Below, piece by piece: positions 25,096 through 33,069 of a stretch of 39,953 nt of DNA; the first letter of the stretch is position 1, and each line of letters opens with the position of its first letter. The notes beneath the pieces are model-generated. The model was not told where the DNA came from. It ran no database searches and was given only the letters and a program-made list of their open reading frames with translations. The position numbers were made by a program, and so were the translations under genes. Where the stretch lies: assembly GCA_021791495.1 (NCBI GenBank), contig JAJYWN010000033.1, forward strand, positions 1 to 39,953, read 5' to 3'. This DNA comes from Bacillota bacterium (lineage in GTDB: Bacteria > Bacillota > Sulfobacillia > JAJYWN01).

Positions 25096-26937
25096 TCAAT
25101 TGACCCTGGAGAAACCCCAGCCGTTCCACTTCCAGGCGGTGATCTGCCTTCGCTGCGGATCGCTGTAGCTGCCCTCCAGGGTGACGAGTTCGTTTTGACC
25201 GTCGCCGTCCAGGTCTTCGAGGGCCAGATCGAGGTTGGGCCGGTCCAGGTTCGAGGATTGCCAGACGGCCTTCATGCGGCCACCGACAAGGTCAAAGATG
25301 AAAAGGTGGTTACGGACGGTGGGGTCGTCGCGCTCCACCCAGAAGGGCCGGCACAGGCCGAAACTGCCCGCCTTCCACACCGAAAGATTGAGGTCGGGCG
25401 TGCCGTCGTTGTCGGCATCGCCCAAAAGGAAATACTCCACCCACCAGTCCTCGGGCGTCTGCCAGATGACGCCCCCGGCGCCGGACCTTGACCCCGCGGC
25501 AAGGGGATCCAGGGAGACCGTCAGCCGGCCGTCGCGCAGCGCGTAGTGCTCTGTGGCCCCGTCACGGTCCAGGTCGAAGTCACGATCTTCGACGAGGCGG
25601 CGGGCCGGAGGCGTGGCGCCGACCGCCGCCACGTACTTCCTTGGCAGTTCCTCAGTGGCCGGCGGAGCAATGGCCGTGATGTCCAGCCCCAGCCTCTGGA
25701 CCAACGCGTCCGCCTCCGGGCCCGTCATGGCCTCCGGCTGGCAGTGAGCGTTGATGCGCGTTGGCACCAGCTCCATCCTGACCACGCCCGCAGCCTTGCT
25801 TACTAGGAACCGCACCAGCAGCCCGCGGCGGGTCTCCTCCGACCAGAGCTGGTCGAAGATGAAGTTGCCCAGGCTGTAGAGGATGTACTTGCCGCGATAC
25901 TGCTCTATGGGCTGCACCACATGGGGGTGGTGACCCAGCACAAGGCTGGCGCCGGCGTCGATGGCCGCGTAGGCCAGCACGGTCTGGACCGAATCGGGCC
26001 TGAGTTCGTATTCTGTGCCAGCATGGAGCGAGACGACCACGAAGTCGGCCATCGCCGCCGCGGCGGCGATGGCGGCCCGCATGCGCGCTGGGTCGGTGAG
26101 GGCCACCTTCATGAGCGTCGGGTCGGTGACAGCCACCCGTGCGTGTGTCAGGCCGGTGGCGGCGGTCCCAGGGGCGTCCGGGCCAGTGACGGTGGTGGCG
26201 GCTGTGGCAGCAGTCCCAGGCACATCAGGGCCGGCCCGGTAGGCTTTGGGGAGCAGGGCCGTTTCACCGAAAGCCAGGAAGGCGAAGCGCATCCCCTTGA
26301 CCTCGAAGAAACGGGGAGCCAAAGCCTCCTCATCGTCCCGGCCCGCCCCCACCGGGGTCACGCCGGCACGTTCCAGGTTCTGCAGCGTGTCCGTGATGCC
26401 GCGCGGGCCGAAGTCCGGGATGTGGTTATTGGCCAGAGACAGGACGGTGAAACCGGCCTGGGCCAGGGCTCCGGCCATGACGGGGTCGGCGCGGAGCACC
26501 ATTTCGGAGATGTCGATGGGGCGCCCGGGCGTGAGCGGCCCCTCCAGGTTACCGAAGACCAGATCCCCTTGGCGCAGGTGTTCCTGAACTGCCGCAAAGG
26601 GAAACGCCGGGTCGCCGACCGCCTTGACCGCCCCGGCCACTCCGCGGGACAGCATCACATCACCCACGGCTACCAGCGACACCAGTTCCCCCTCGGCGGG
26701 CAGGCGCATGCGAGCGGCGCGGAAGGCCTCGAAGCTGCCCGCCCCGGCCTGGCCGGAAGCAGCAAAGGTCACCAACAGAACCGCCGCGGCTAGGAGGAAA
26801 ACCGCTGGCGGCGGCAGGGGCGGCCTCCGGGGTAGCCGCAAGGACGGTCGCGCGGGCGTTCCTAGCGACGCCTGGAATGTCGACAGGATGGCGGACTGCG
26901 GAAATGCGCTCAAGGGGCGATGAAGACCGCCGTCCAC
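25096..26937 (-). CDS. CapA-family (poly-gamma-glutamate synthesis type) exported phosphoesterase-like protein
   Basis: A 613-residue protein. A Pro-rich head precedes a hydrophobic anchor (AVFLLAAAVLLVTFAASG, about 46-63). The metallophosphatase-like CapA domain runs from about 85 to 400: VGDVMLSRGV, FGNLEGPLT, SLANNHIPDFG, SLHAGTEY, GHHPHVVQ and YSLGNFIFDQ. An insertion at about 232-285 has two copies of GPD(V/A)PGTAAT. The C-terminal ~170 residues carry FG-GAP/VCBS-like calcium loops (DFDLDRDGATEHYA, GDADNDGTPDLNL, EDLDGDGQNELV). The GTG at 26935-26937 overlaps the DUF3160 gene by 28 nt. A TTG at 26911-26913 overlapping its stop (TTGA) is an equally good coupled start. Confidence 0.9.
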   Translation of the reverse strand: MDGGLHRPLSAFPQSAILSTFQASLGTPARPSLRLPRRPPLPPPAVFLLAAAVLLVTFAASGQAGAGSFEAFRAARMRLPAEGELVSLVAVGDVMLSRGVAGAVKAVGDPAFPFAAVQEHLRQGDLVFGNLEGPLTPGRPIDISEMVLRADPVMAGALAQAGFTVLSLANNHIPDFGPRGITDTLQNLERAGVTPVGAGRDDEEALAPRFFEVKGMRFAFLAFGETALLPKAYRAGPDVPGTAATAATTVTGPDAPGTAATGLTHARVAVTDPTLMKVALTDPARMRAAIAAAAAMADFVVVSLHAGTEYELRPDSVQTVLAYAAIDAGASLVLGHHPHVVQPIEQYRGKYILYSLGNFIFDQLWSEETRRGLLVRFLVSKAAGVVRMELVPTRINAHCQPEAMTGPEADALVQRLGLDITAIAPPATEELPRKYVAAVGATPPARRLVEDRDFDLDRDGATEHYALRDGRLTVSLDPLAAGSRSGAGGVIWQTPEDWWVEYFLLGDADNDGTPDLNLSVWKAGSFGLCRPFWVERDDPTVRNHLFIFDLVGGRMKAVWQSSNLDRPNLDLALEDLDGDGQNELVTLEGSYSDPQRRQITAWKWNGWGFSRVN

Positions 26938-29174
26938 TCTGGCGGCGACGGGGCCTTGACTTCATTCAGCATCTCGTGCCACCGGCTATCAGTTAGGCGA
27001 TCATTGAGGGGCCACGGGAATTCGTAGTAGGAGTAGACACCGCCCACGGCGATGCGCAGCTTACCGTCGACGGGCACCAGTGCGTAGATCCGGTTCACGT
27101 AGCCGGTGGCCTCCTCCAGCACCGAGCCGTTGGGGTTAGTGGCCACGTCGGCCACTAGGGCCGCAGGCTTATCGCCCGACTGACCGCGGTGGACGACCCC
27201 TTGGTCCTTCAGGGCTTCCAGCCAGAAGTGCTCCAACTGGACCCCGTAACCGCGGATCAAATCGTACTCGGCGTCGGTGAGCGGGCTCGCCGCCAGTTCC
27301 TTTTCGGAGATCGTCTTAAGGGAGAGGGTGAGTTTCTCCAGCCGGTCCAGACTGGCGGCATCCTGCTCGCTCAGGAGATTGCGGGCCGCGAGGCCGTCGG
27401 TGGTCGCCTTGGCCAGCGCGGCCAGGCGAGCGTATAGGTCGGGGTAAGGCTCGACGTAGCCGCGGTCGTCTACCTTGTCCATGCCCCCGCCGGCCTCCGC
27501 GTATATCTGTTTGGCGTAGAGGATGGTGTCGTGCTTCAGTTCGGCCCAGTTGCCGAGGAAGGTATTCAGTTCCTTCCTGGTCCAGGCCTGGCCGCGCATG
27601 AAGGCCGGGTAACCGGCGGGCTTCTCCGCCAGGAGGGGCCGTAGCGCGTATAGCCAGCCCCAATAGAGGTTCTGCGTCCAGGACGTGCGGTCGAGGCCGG
27701 CGATGTACTTGCGCATTTTGGCCATGTTCTCGGGGTAGTTGGCGTATCCCGTTTCGCCCATCGACTCCAGGATGGCGTAGGCCTCTTGCGACCCGAGGGC
27801 GGCCGGGATGTCCAACCCCCGGGGTAACATCCGGCGCTGACCCTGGCTGTTCTCCTTGACTTCGCGGTAGACCAGCCGCTGGAAGATGGAGGCGTCCAGG
27901 GTGAACCGCTGCCCCATGAACCGGAAACCCTTGATCTCCTTCTCCCGGTCGGGGTTAATGATCTCATCGAAGATGGGGATGGAGTTAATGGCCGGCGGCG
28001 CCAGGCGGGCGGTGGCGTCCAGGAAGGCGCGCCATTTCCCGGCATCTGAAACCAGGGTCTGGAGGGTCGGGGCGGTGCCGGCGCCGTAGGCTTTCCGCAG
28101 CGCCCCGTCAAGTTCAAAGTAGCCGATGTCGTCGCTTTCCCCCACGAAGAAGGTTGTGGGATCGTAGATCATGTTCCAGGTCGCGGCGTTGTCGCCTTGG
28201 TCAAGAGCCGTGACGATCAAAGCCGCAGACCGCATTTCGTCTTCCCGGGAGAGGCGGAAGGTCATGCGGCCGTACCACATCATGGTCCGGAAGTAGGCCT
28301 TCAGGTCGTCGGCCGTGTCGTAATGGCCCCGCGGCACGTACTGGGAGTAGTCCTCCTTCAGGGCCTCCACCGGATTCGTGCTGCCGCCAAGGTTAAGGAG
28401 CGGCGAGACGACGATGCCCTGATGCGAGGCGATAAGGTCCAGTTCATCGGCCACCTCTTTCTCAACCGCTTTCGGCACCGCGACGGAGGGGTCCAGCAGC
28501 TTGCTCCCCACCGCGAAGAAGCCGACGTTCCGGCGGGCGGCGTTCTCCCAGGCCGTGCCCTTGAGGGCCGCATACTGCTCCTGCGCCCGCGCCAGCATGG
28601 CGCCGTTGAGCTTGCGCAGCACCGGGACCAGGCTTTCCGTCTCCACCATCCGCAGTAGGTGGTCGAAGAACAGGTGGTAGTTGTGCAGGAGGGAATCGGT
28701 GGTCACGAGGAGAGGCACCGGCCGGTAGCGGCTCATCTCGTAGAGCATGAAGAACTCCCGGTCCTGGCCCGGGACTACGGCGAAACCGTTCTGGACGAGG
28801 AGGTTTTGAGCGGCCGGCAACAGGCGGAACATGTCCGGGTTGGTGACGTTGCTGAGGTCGGCGGCAGCCTTCATGGGCTGGACCGAGGGAACGACCTTGA
28901 CGGGCGACTCAGATGGGAAAGGAAACCCCCTCTCTACCTTGGTCGGCGGTGCCGGTGGCGGTTTCTGGAGCCCTGGGGTCGGAACCCCGCTCCCTTGGGA
29001 AGCGGGTGAGGGCAAGGATGTCGGCGGGGGGTTCTGAGACCCCGGGGTCGGAACCCCACTCCCCTGAGGAGGGGATGGAGGTAAGGGCGCGGGCGGCGGC
29101 GTCCGCTTGGTGCACCCTGCAATCATTAGCGTCAACAACAAGATAACGGCGACCAGTGCCCTGCGACGGAACAT
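26910..29174 (-). CDS. DUF3160-family lipoprotein
   Basis: A 754-residue putative lipoprotein. Signal II peptide MFRRRALVAVILLLTLMIAG with lipobox cysteine at residue 21, then a Pro-rich linker with a duplicated unit (GSGVPTPGSQNPPP / GSGVPTPGLQKPPP, about 37-75). The remaining ~640 residues match DUF3160: NGFAVVPGQDREFFMLYEMS, VTTDSLLHNYHLFFDHLLR, YFRTMMWYGRMTFRL and the C-terminal YSYYEFPWPLNDRLTD. The family's biochemical role is unknown; it is extracellular, anchored to the membrane. The ATG at 29172-29174 has GGAGGGGGAG just upstream. It precedes and overlaps the CapA-type gene, a link suggesting a shared cell-surface role. Confidence 0.9.
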   Translation of the reverse strand: MFRRRALVAVILLLTLMIAGCTKRTPPPAPLPPSPPQGSGVPTPGSQNPPPTSLPSPASQGSGVPTPGLQKPPPAPPTKVERGFPFPSESPVKVVPSVQPMKAAADLSNVTNPDMFRLLPAAQNLLVQNGFAVVPGQDREFFMLYEMSRYRPVPLLVTTDSLLHNYHLFFDHLLRMVETESLVPVLRKLNGAMLARAQEQYAALKGTAWENAARRNVGFFAVGSKLLDPSVAVPKAVEKEVADELDLIASHQGIVVSPLLNLGGSTNPVEALKEDYSQYVPRGHYDTADDLKAYFRTMMWYGRMTFRLSREDEMRSAALIVTALDQGDNAATWNMIYDPTTFFVGESDDIGYFELDGALRKAYGAGTAPTLQTLVSDAGKWRAFLDATARLAPPAINSIPIFDEIINPDREKEIKGFRFMGQRFTLDASIFQRLVYREVKENSQGQRRMLPRGLDIPAALGSQEAYAILESMGETGYANYPENMAKMRKYIAGLDRTSWTQNLYWGWLYALRPLLAEKPAGYPAFMRGQAWTRKELNTFLGNWAELKHDTILYAKQIYAEAGGGMDKVDDRGYVEPYPDLYARLAALAKATTDGLAARNLLSEQDAASLDRLEKLTLSLKTISEKELAASPLTDAEYDLIRGYGVQLEHFWLEALKDQGVVHRGQSGDKPAALVADVATNPNGSVLEEATGYVNRIYALVPVDGKLRIAVGGVYSYYEFPWPLNDRLTDSRWHEMLNEVKAPSPPEWTAVFIAP

Positions 29175-29720
29175 GAGACTCCCCCTCCGACTTGGCGGCT
29201 TCTACTCGCCGGCTTCCACTTGCCAGCTTCCAACTCCTGTCAGTATTGGGCCATATTCCTATGACGACGCAAGAAGGGCCTCGGTTCTCCCCAGCATCTC
29301 ACCGCGACTTGGTGGCTCCATCAAGAGGTGGCCTTCCAAATGCCATTTGCACTTCCTGGCCTACTGAACGTGTTCAAAAAATGACATGCCTGGCCTGGCT
29401 TTTGCATTAAACGTTTCTAGATGTCTTCGCTCAGACTCCAGCCGCAACTGAACAGGTTGCTGACCAGAAAGCGTTGTAGCCGCCCTCGAAGTCGGGTCTT
29501 CTCGTGGGGTTTGGCGGCGCCAGGTGCTCAAATCTAAGGGCCGTTAAGGCGACCAAGGGTTCCATTCCTGCCACATAGGACAGCGCCGTATCCAATCATG
29601 ACTTGTCCTGGGGGCGTCTATTTCCAGAGGATGCCACATAAAGGTTCGAAAAGCTGGGCGAGCTGTATTGGCCTACGCCACAGTGGAGATAGGTGATATC
29701 CGTAGACAGGAGGTGACGGC
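29175..29720. other. Long intergenic region
   Basis: About 545 nt between the divergent DUF3160 and small-protein genes, less GC-rich than its neighbours. I see no gene. It contains the sigma-54-like site at 29391-29406 and short repeats (GCCACATA at about 29570 and 29633). Confidence 0.5.
29391..29406 (+). promoter_or_regulatory. Sigma-54-like promoter element
   Basis: TGGCCTGGCTTTTGCA has the -24 GG and -12 GC exactly 10 nt apart, with TTGCA at -12, close to the RpoN consensus. The nearest downstream gene is at 29721, about 310 nt away, and no enhancer-binding activator is in the window, so this is a sequence match only. Confidence 0.3.
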
Positions 29721-29909
29721 ATGCCTCTCGAGAAGCGGGACACTGGAGACGGAAGGGTCGTAGTGACGGACAAGCGATACCGGCTTCCCAAAAATCACGA
29801 CCCCGAGGTCGAAGCCGTCTGGGCCAAGAGGTTCATGGACGGCTATCTGGACTTGACTGAGACCATATACCAGTTAACCAGGCCGCCAAAGAAAAAAAAC
29901 GGGCGATAG
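29721..29909 (+). CDS. Small protein A of a convergent paralogous pair
   Basis: 62 residues, MPLEKRDTGDGRVVVTDKRY, then RLPKNHDPEVEAVWAKRFMD, ending in a Lys-rich tail. Core DGR-VVTDKRYRLPK and VWAKRF-DGYLDL recur in the convergent gene at 29917. An excellent ribosome binding site, AGGAGGTG, lies 5 nt before the ATG, so translation is very likely. The fold is not known: possibly a short beta-hairpin followed by a helix. It ends 7 nt from the stop of its paralogue. No family name comes to mind. Confidence 0.8.
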   Translation: MPLEKRDTGDGRVVVTDKRYRLPKNHDPEVEAVWAKRFMDGYLDLTETIYQLTRPPKKKNGR

Positions 29910-29916
29910 GCAGCTG

Positions 29917-30120
29917 TTAGGCCCCTGTCTTGTCCGCCTTGTTTTCGTCTCCGTCTTCAATGGCACAAGCTATCTCTTCCAAGGACAACTCCACGGCCAG
30001 ATAGGCGTCGCGGAACCTGCGCGCCCACAGCCGCAGGACGTCCTTCTCTCCCTGCTTCGGCAGCCGGTATTTCTTGTCAGTAACCAGGGTCCTTCCATCA
30101 ACGATCTTTTTCTGCATCAC
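29917..30120 (-). CDS. Small protein B, paralogue of protein A
   Basis: 67 residues: (V/M)MQKKIVDGRTLVTDKKYRLP, then KQGEKDVLRLWARRFRDAYL, with an acidic tail (EDGDENKAD), the opposite charge to the basic tail of protein A. The shared core is DGR--VTDK(R/K)YRLPK and the W-A-(K/R)-R-F helix. The start is GTG at 30118-30120, 7 nt after AGGAGG. The next codon, ATG, is the alternative. The start region overlaps the last 20+ nt of the membrane/GAF-like gene on the same strand, so expression is coupled to it. Confidence 0.8.
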   Translation of the reverse strand: MMQKKIVDGRTLVTDKKYRLPKQGEKDVLRLWARRFRDAYLAVELSLEEIACAIEDGDENKADKTGA

Positions 30121-30859
30121 GCTCAAACCTCCTGACCGAGCTGACAAGGATACCTAGTGGAGCGGCGTACGGCATACATAGATCCATCACGCGTTCTTGG
30201 TCAAGGCCTGACCCCGATAGCGGGAGTTTCGAGTCCACGTTCAGACACCCGACGGCCTTGGCTGGGTTCTTAGGTCCCGGAAGCGGCATCGCAAGAACCG
30301 AGCCGACGTTGCGTATGGCGGGAAGCTGCTTCTCGTTAATCCCCCAGGGGGTGGAACCGTCCGGTCTCCTGAACTCCTTAAACTGCGCAGCCTTGTAAGG
30401 CGTCCAGTCACCGGAAACTGGGCCGCCGTCTGAAACCGCCAACCCGCAGCACCCTTCTATGAGTCCGTCCTTTCCTCCTGCAGACCAGGCAAGTTTGAGC
30501 TCAGACGCCGAGAAGCGGCCTCTATGCCAACGGATTCGCAGGTATCTGTCTTTGCCCAGCACCATGACGTTGACCCGATAGCCGTTGCCAAGTACGGCGG
30601 AAAGCCTCCTGAGGTAGGTAACGATGAGCTTCTCCTGAAGGGCAATCCGTTTGTACTTTTCCCTTTGGCGGAACGCGACAACGGCCAGAACCGTGCCGAA
30701 ACGCGTCACCCATATCATCGTGATGATGATGGGAACAGCGAACTTCTGGGGCAGCCAACTCTTCACGACGTCGGTGCCCGAGATGAACCAGGCGAGAAAG
30801 AGGTTGACGTATGTGGCGTCGATGCTGAGCCACGTCCAGAATCGCCGAAGATTCATCAT
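30098..30859 (-). CDS. Membrane protein with C-terminal GAF-like domain
   Basis: 253 residues. Two N-terminal transmembrane helices (about 10-30, YVNLFLAWFISGTDVV, and 42-64, VPIIITMIWVTRFGTVLAVV) are followed by a basic amphipathic stretch (RQREKYKRIALQEKLIVTYL). The cytoplasmic domain resembles a GAF sensor: YLRIRWHRGRFSASE, WSAGGKDGLIEGCCGLAV, and the closing RNVGSVLAMPLPGP, then AVGCLNVDSK and PYAAPLGILVSSV. A late cysteine pair (CC) is notable. Start ATG ATG at 30854-30859, with a weak ribosome binding site. Small protein B follows, overlapping. No output domain is fused, so a signal would have to be passed to a partner, perhaps the small protein. Confidence 0.8.
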   Translation of the reverse strand: MMNLRRFWTWLSIDATYVNLFLAWFISGTDVVKSWLPQKFAVPIIITMIWVTRFGTVLAVVAFRQREKYKRIALQEKLIVTYLRRLSAVLGNGYRVNVMVLGKDRYLRIRWHRGRFSASELKLAWSAGGKDGLIEGCCGLAVSDGGPVSGDWTPYKAAQFKEFRRPDGSTPWGINEKQLPAIRNVGSVLAMPLPGPKNPAKAVGCLNVDSKLPLSGSGLDQERVMDLCMPYAAPLGILVSSVRRFERDAEKDR

Positions 30860-31072
30860 AGGTCTTACAGGTTAGACATTTCTGTGCCATATCCTGCCAA
30901 ATCCAGGTGATATCTCTTCCGAAACAACATCTTCTTAGATAACTGTCGCCTACTACTTACTGCCACGCGCATTCGGCAAGTCCCGAATTAGGCTCGCGGT
31001 GGCCCGTCCTAGCTTGCACTCCCAGATAGTACACATCCCACCCAAGGGCGACCATCACCGTAGGTGGCCTGT
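30860..31072. other. Intergenic region without recognisable features
   Basis: AT-richer than the neighbourhood. It should hold the promoter of the membrane/GAF-like gene on the minus strand, but no clear hexamer pair is seen. Confidence 0.4.
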
Positions 31073-31543
31073 TTACGGTGGACGCACGGGGACTCGAACA
31101 ACTGACCTTCTGAATGCCATTCGGACAAGCAGGATAGTCGCCCCAAGCAGGGCAAGCGTGCAAAGGGTACCGGAGGGAGACCGCCACACTGAACCTGATC
31201 TTGCCTGGACAACTGCCTCGGAATGCGGCAAACCGAAGAAAGTATAGGCCGTGAGGACGGCCCTGAATTCCCGGGCCGGTGTGTGCCGGCTCCACTCGCC
31301 CCCCGGCAGAGCCTCGCCGAGGGTGATGCTCCGGACACCGACCTTCGTGATCCAGATCTGCTCGAGGGGGTTCGACCAGAGCCAACCCGCCTCAACCCTG
31401 GCGTACTGCGCGGCTTGGCCCGCCTCACTGGCCTGGTCGAGCACCACCCCATCCGGAATCAGACGGGGTATTTCCAGCGCCGCCAGGTATAGAACCAAAA
31501 GCCCCAGCCAGGGAACCCATGTTCTCTTTCTCACCCACTCCAT
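31073..31543 (-). CDS. Small membrane protein, unknown
   Basis: 156 residues. One helix is at the N-terminus (WVPWLGLLVLYLAALEI, about 10-26) and one near the C-terminus (LCTLALLGATILLVRMAF, about 127-144), with a ~95-residue region between them on the outside or inside. The middle holds GWLWSNPLEQIWITKVGVRS. I do not recognise a family. The ATG at 31541-31543 has GGAG about 12 nt upstream, so translation may be weak. It is divergent from the nucleotidyltransferase gene. The 213 nt to the membrane/GAF-like gene show nothing. Confidence 0.6.
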   Translation of the reverse strand: MEWVRKRTWVPWLGLLVLYLAALEIPRLIPDGVVLDQASEAGQAAQYARVEAGWLWSNPLEQIWITKVGVRSITLGEALPGGEWSRHTPAREFRAVLTAYTFFGLPHSEAVVQARSGSVWRSPSGTLCTLALLGATILLVRMAFRRSVVRVPVRPP

Positions 31544-31767
31544 TACGCTTCAGCGCTCCTCTCTCAGGCCGTTCATGGGTTGCCGTCGAGCTTGTGCCAC
31601 ATACCTTCGACGCGGGGAGGAGAACCACTGTTCTGCGCCAAGTAGTCAAGTCGAATCGGTCGGTGTTTGCTTGGGTCTGCGGGCACGATTCCTGCTCCCT
31701 CTCGGTCTGAGACATGGTCCGAGGGCTAGGCACGGAATACTTGCGAAAAGTAGTGGAGGCGATAGAG

Positions 31768-32361
31768 ATGTCACATCCGCCGGCTACGCTGAGCAGGACC
31801 AGACTCGTTGAGGCACTCGTGGCCACCCTCGACCGGGCGATGCCGACCTGTTCGAGGTTCGCCTACCGGCTGGTTGGGACCGGGGCGGCCCTGCTGCACG
31901 GAGTGGACTTGCCGGCAGCCGACATCGACATCCTGGTGCGGGAGAGGAAGGCGGTGGACGCGTTCGGGGCAGCGCTGTCCGAGTTCAAGTGTATTGACGA
32001 GCCGGCCTGGCTACCCGACGCGAAGCAGTACTATGGCAACTGGGAGGTCACCGGAGTCGAGGTCGGCTTCAGCACGGTCGAACTTGAGTCGGACCTGGAC
32101 ACCATCGAAACCTTTGGCCGCGGCCCATGGGAGCACTTCGTGCACCTGCCGTGCGGCAGCCATGAAGTGCCCACAGTGTCGCTGGAACTGCGACTTATCA
32201 CAGAGGTCTGCCGCGGCCGCGCCGAACGGTACGGGCCCCTGATCGAGCACCTTCGTGCCAAGGGTTGCGACCTTGGTCTGGTTCACAGAGGACTCGTCAC
32301 AAGGGGTCAGCCGGAAGAGGTGCGCGAACAGGTGATGAGGAGACTCAGGCGGTTCCCTTGA
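31768..32361 (+). CDS. Nucleotidyltransferase-fold protein (MNT/AbiEii-like)
   Basis: 197 residues. The catalytic-type motif is YRLVGTGAALLHGVDLPAAD followed by IDIL, i.e. the G-(S/T) strand-turn and D-x-D metal pair, though with GTG in place of the usual GS. The later SLELRLITEVCRGRAERYGP is a helix as in AbiEii-type enzymes. Its substrate cannot be told. ATG at 31768 is chosen for GGAGG 8 nt upstream; the longer frame from 31714 adds 18 weak codons. It precedes the Imm-5-like gene by 25 nt on the same strand. Confidence 0.8.
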   Translation: MSHPPATLSRTRLVEALVATLDRAMPTCSRFAYRLVGTGAALLHGVDLPAADIDILVRERKAVDAFGAALSEFKCIDEPAWLPDAKQYYGNWEVTGVEVGFSTVELESDLDTIETFGRGPWEHFVHLPCGSHEVPTVSLELRLITEVCRGRAERYGPLIEHLRAKGCDLGLVHRGLVTRGQPEEVREQVMRRLRRFP

Positions 32362-32386
32362 CTTCCCACCAGGGAGATCGGAGAGG

Positions 32387-32914
32387 ATGGATAGGCGAAT
32401 GATCTTCACGAAGATCCGAGACCCCAGGCTTGTCACCGTGCGCCGCGGTGGCAGCCTACTGGATGCCGATCATCACCTTCTTGCAGTGTGGGCGGCCGAT
32501 TGCGCGCAGCATGTGCTGCACTTCTTCGAGCAATCGCAACCCGGTGACGACCGTCCGCGCCGAGCGATAGAACAGGCACGCGCTTGGGCGCGGGGTGAGA
32601 TCAGGATGACGGAAGCCCGAACGGCAGCCTTTGCCGCCAATGCCGCGGCTAGAGAGGTGTTTGGCGCCGCGAAGGAAGCGGCTCACGCCGCCGGGCAAGC
32701 AGCGGCGGTGGGTCATGTGGCAGCTCACGAGCTGGGTGCGGCGGCATACGCGATCAGGGCCGTGCGCGCGGCGACTCCTGAAGGCGGGCGGGATGAGGCC
32801 GGTCGCTTGGAGTGCCAGTGGCAGCGTGCACAGCTTCCAAGCGAGATCCGCGAACTTGTGCTCGACGACCAAAGGCTACGCAACGAGAAATGCTGGTCCT
32901 TGTTCGATTGCTAA
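32387..32914 (+). CDS. Imm-5-like (putative immunity) protein, copy 1
   Basis: 175 residues. WAADCAQHVLHFFEQ with DDRPRRAIEQARAWARGE and the Ala-rich helices (FAANAAAREVFGAAKEAAHA) match proteins annotated in databases as putative immunity or Imm-5-like. It is all-helical. The C-terminus RELVLDDQRLRNEKCWSLFD is typical too. The true function is not established in general; the name comes from toxin neighbourhoods. The ATG at 32387 or a second at 32399 may be used. A paralogue lies at 36046-36603. Confidence 0.75.
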   Translation: MDRRMIFTKIRDPRLVTVRRGGSLLDADHHLLAVWAADCAQHVLHFFEQSQPGDDRPRRAIEQARAWARGEIRMTEARTAAFAANAAAREVFGAAKEAAHAAGQAAAVGHVAAHELGAAAYAIRAVRAATPEGGRDEAGRLECQWQRAQLPSEIRELVLDDQRLRNEKCWSLFDC

Positions 32915-33069
32915 CCACCCCTAGTCCAAAACGGGAAAGGCCCTTGGCGCCGCCAGTTGGCAGGGCCAGGGCCTCCCGAAACTCCCTGATACAATCCTCA
33001 AGTACGGTGGTGAGAGAGGGCGACCGGGTGACTGGCCCAACCGCCCCCTTCACACAGCAATCTTCTCAG

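Noticed and set aside
25921-26793. 290-codon plus-strand frame opposite the CapA gene
   Set aside because: Gly/His/Arg-rich shadow; CapA motifs are convincing on the other strand.
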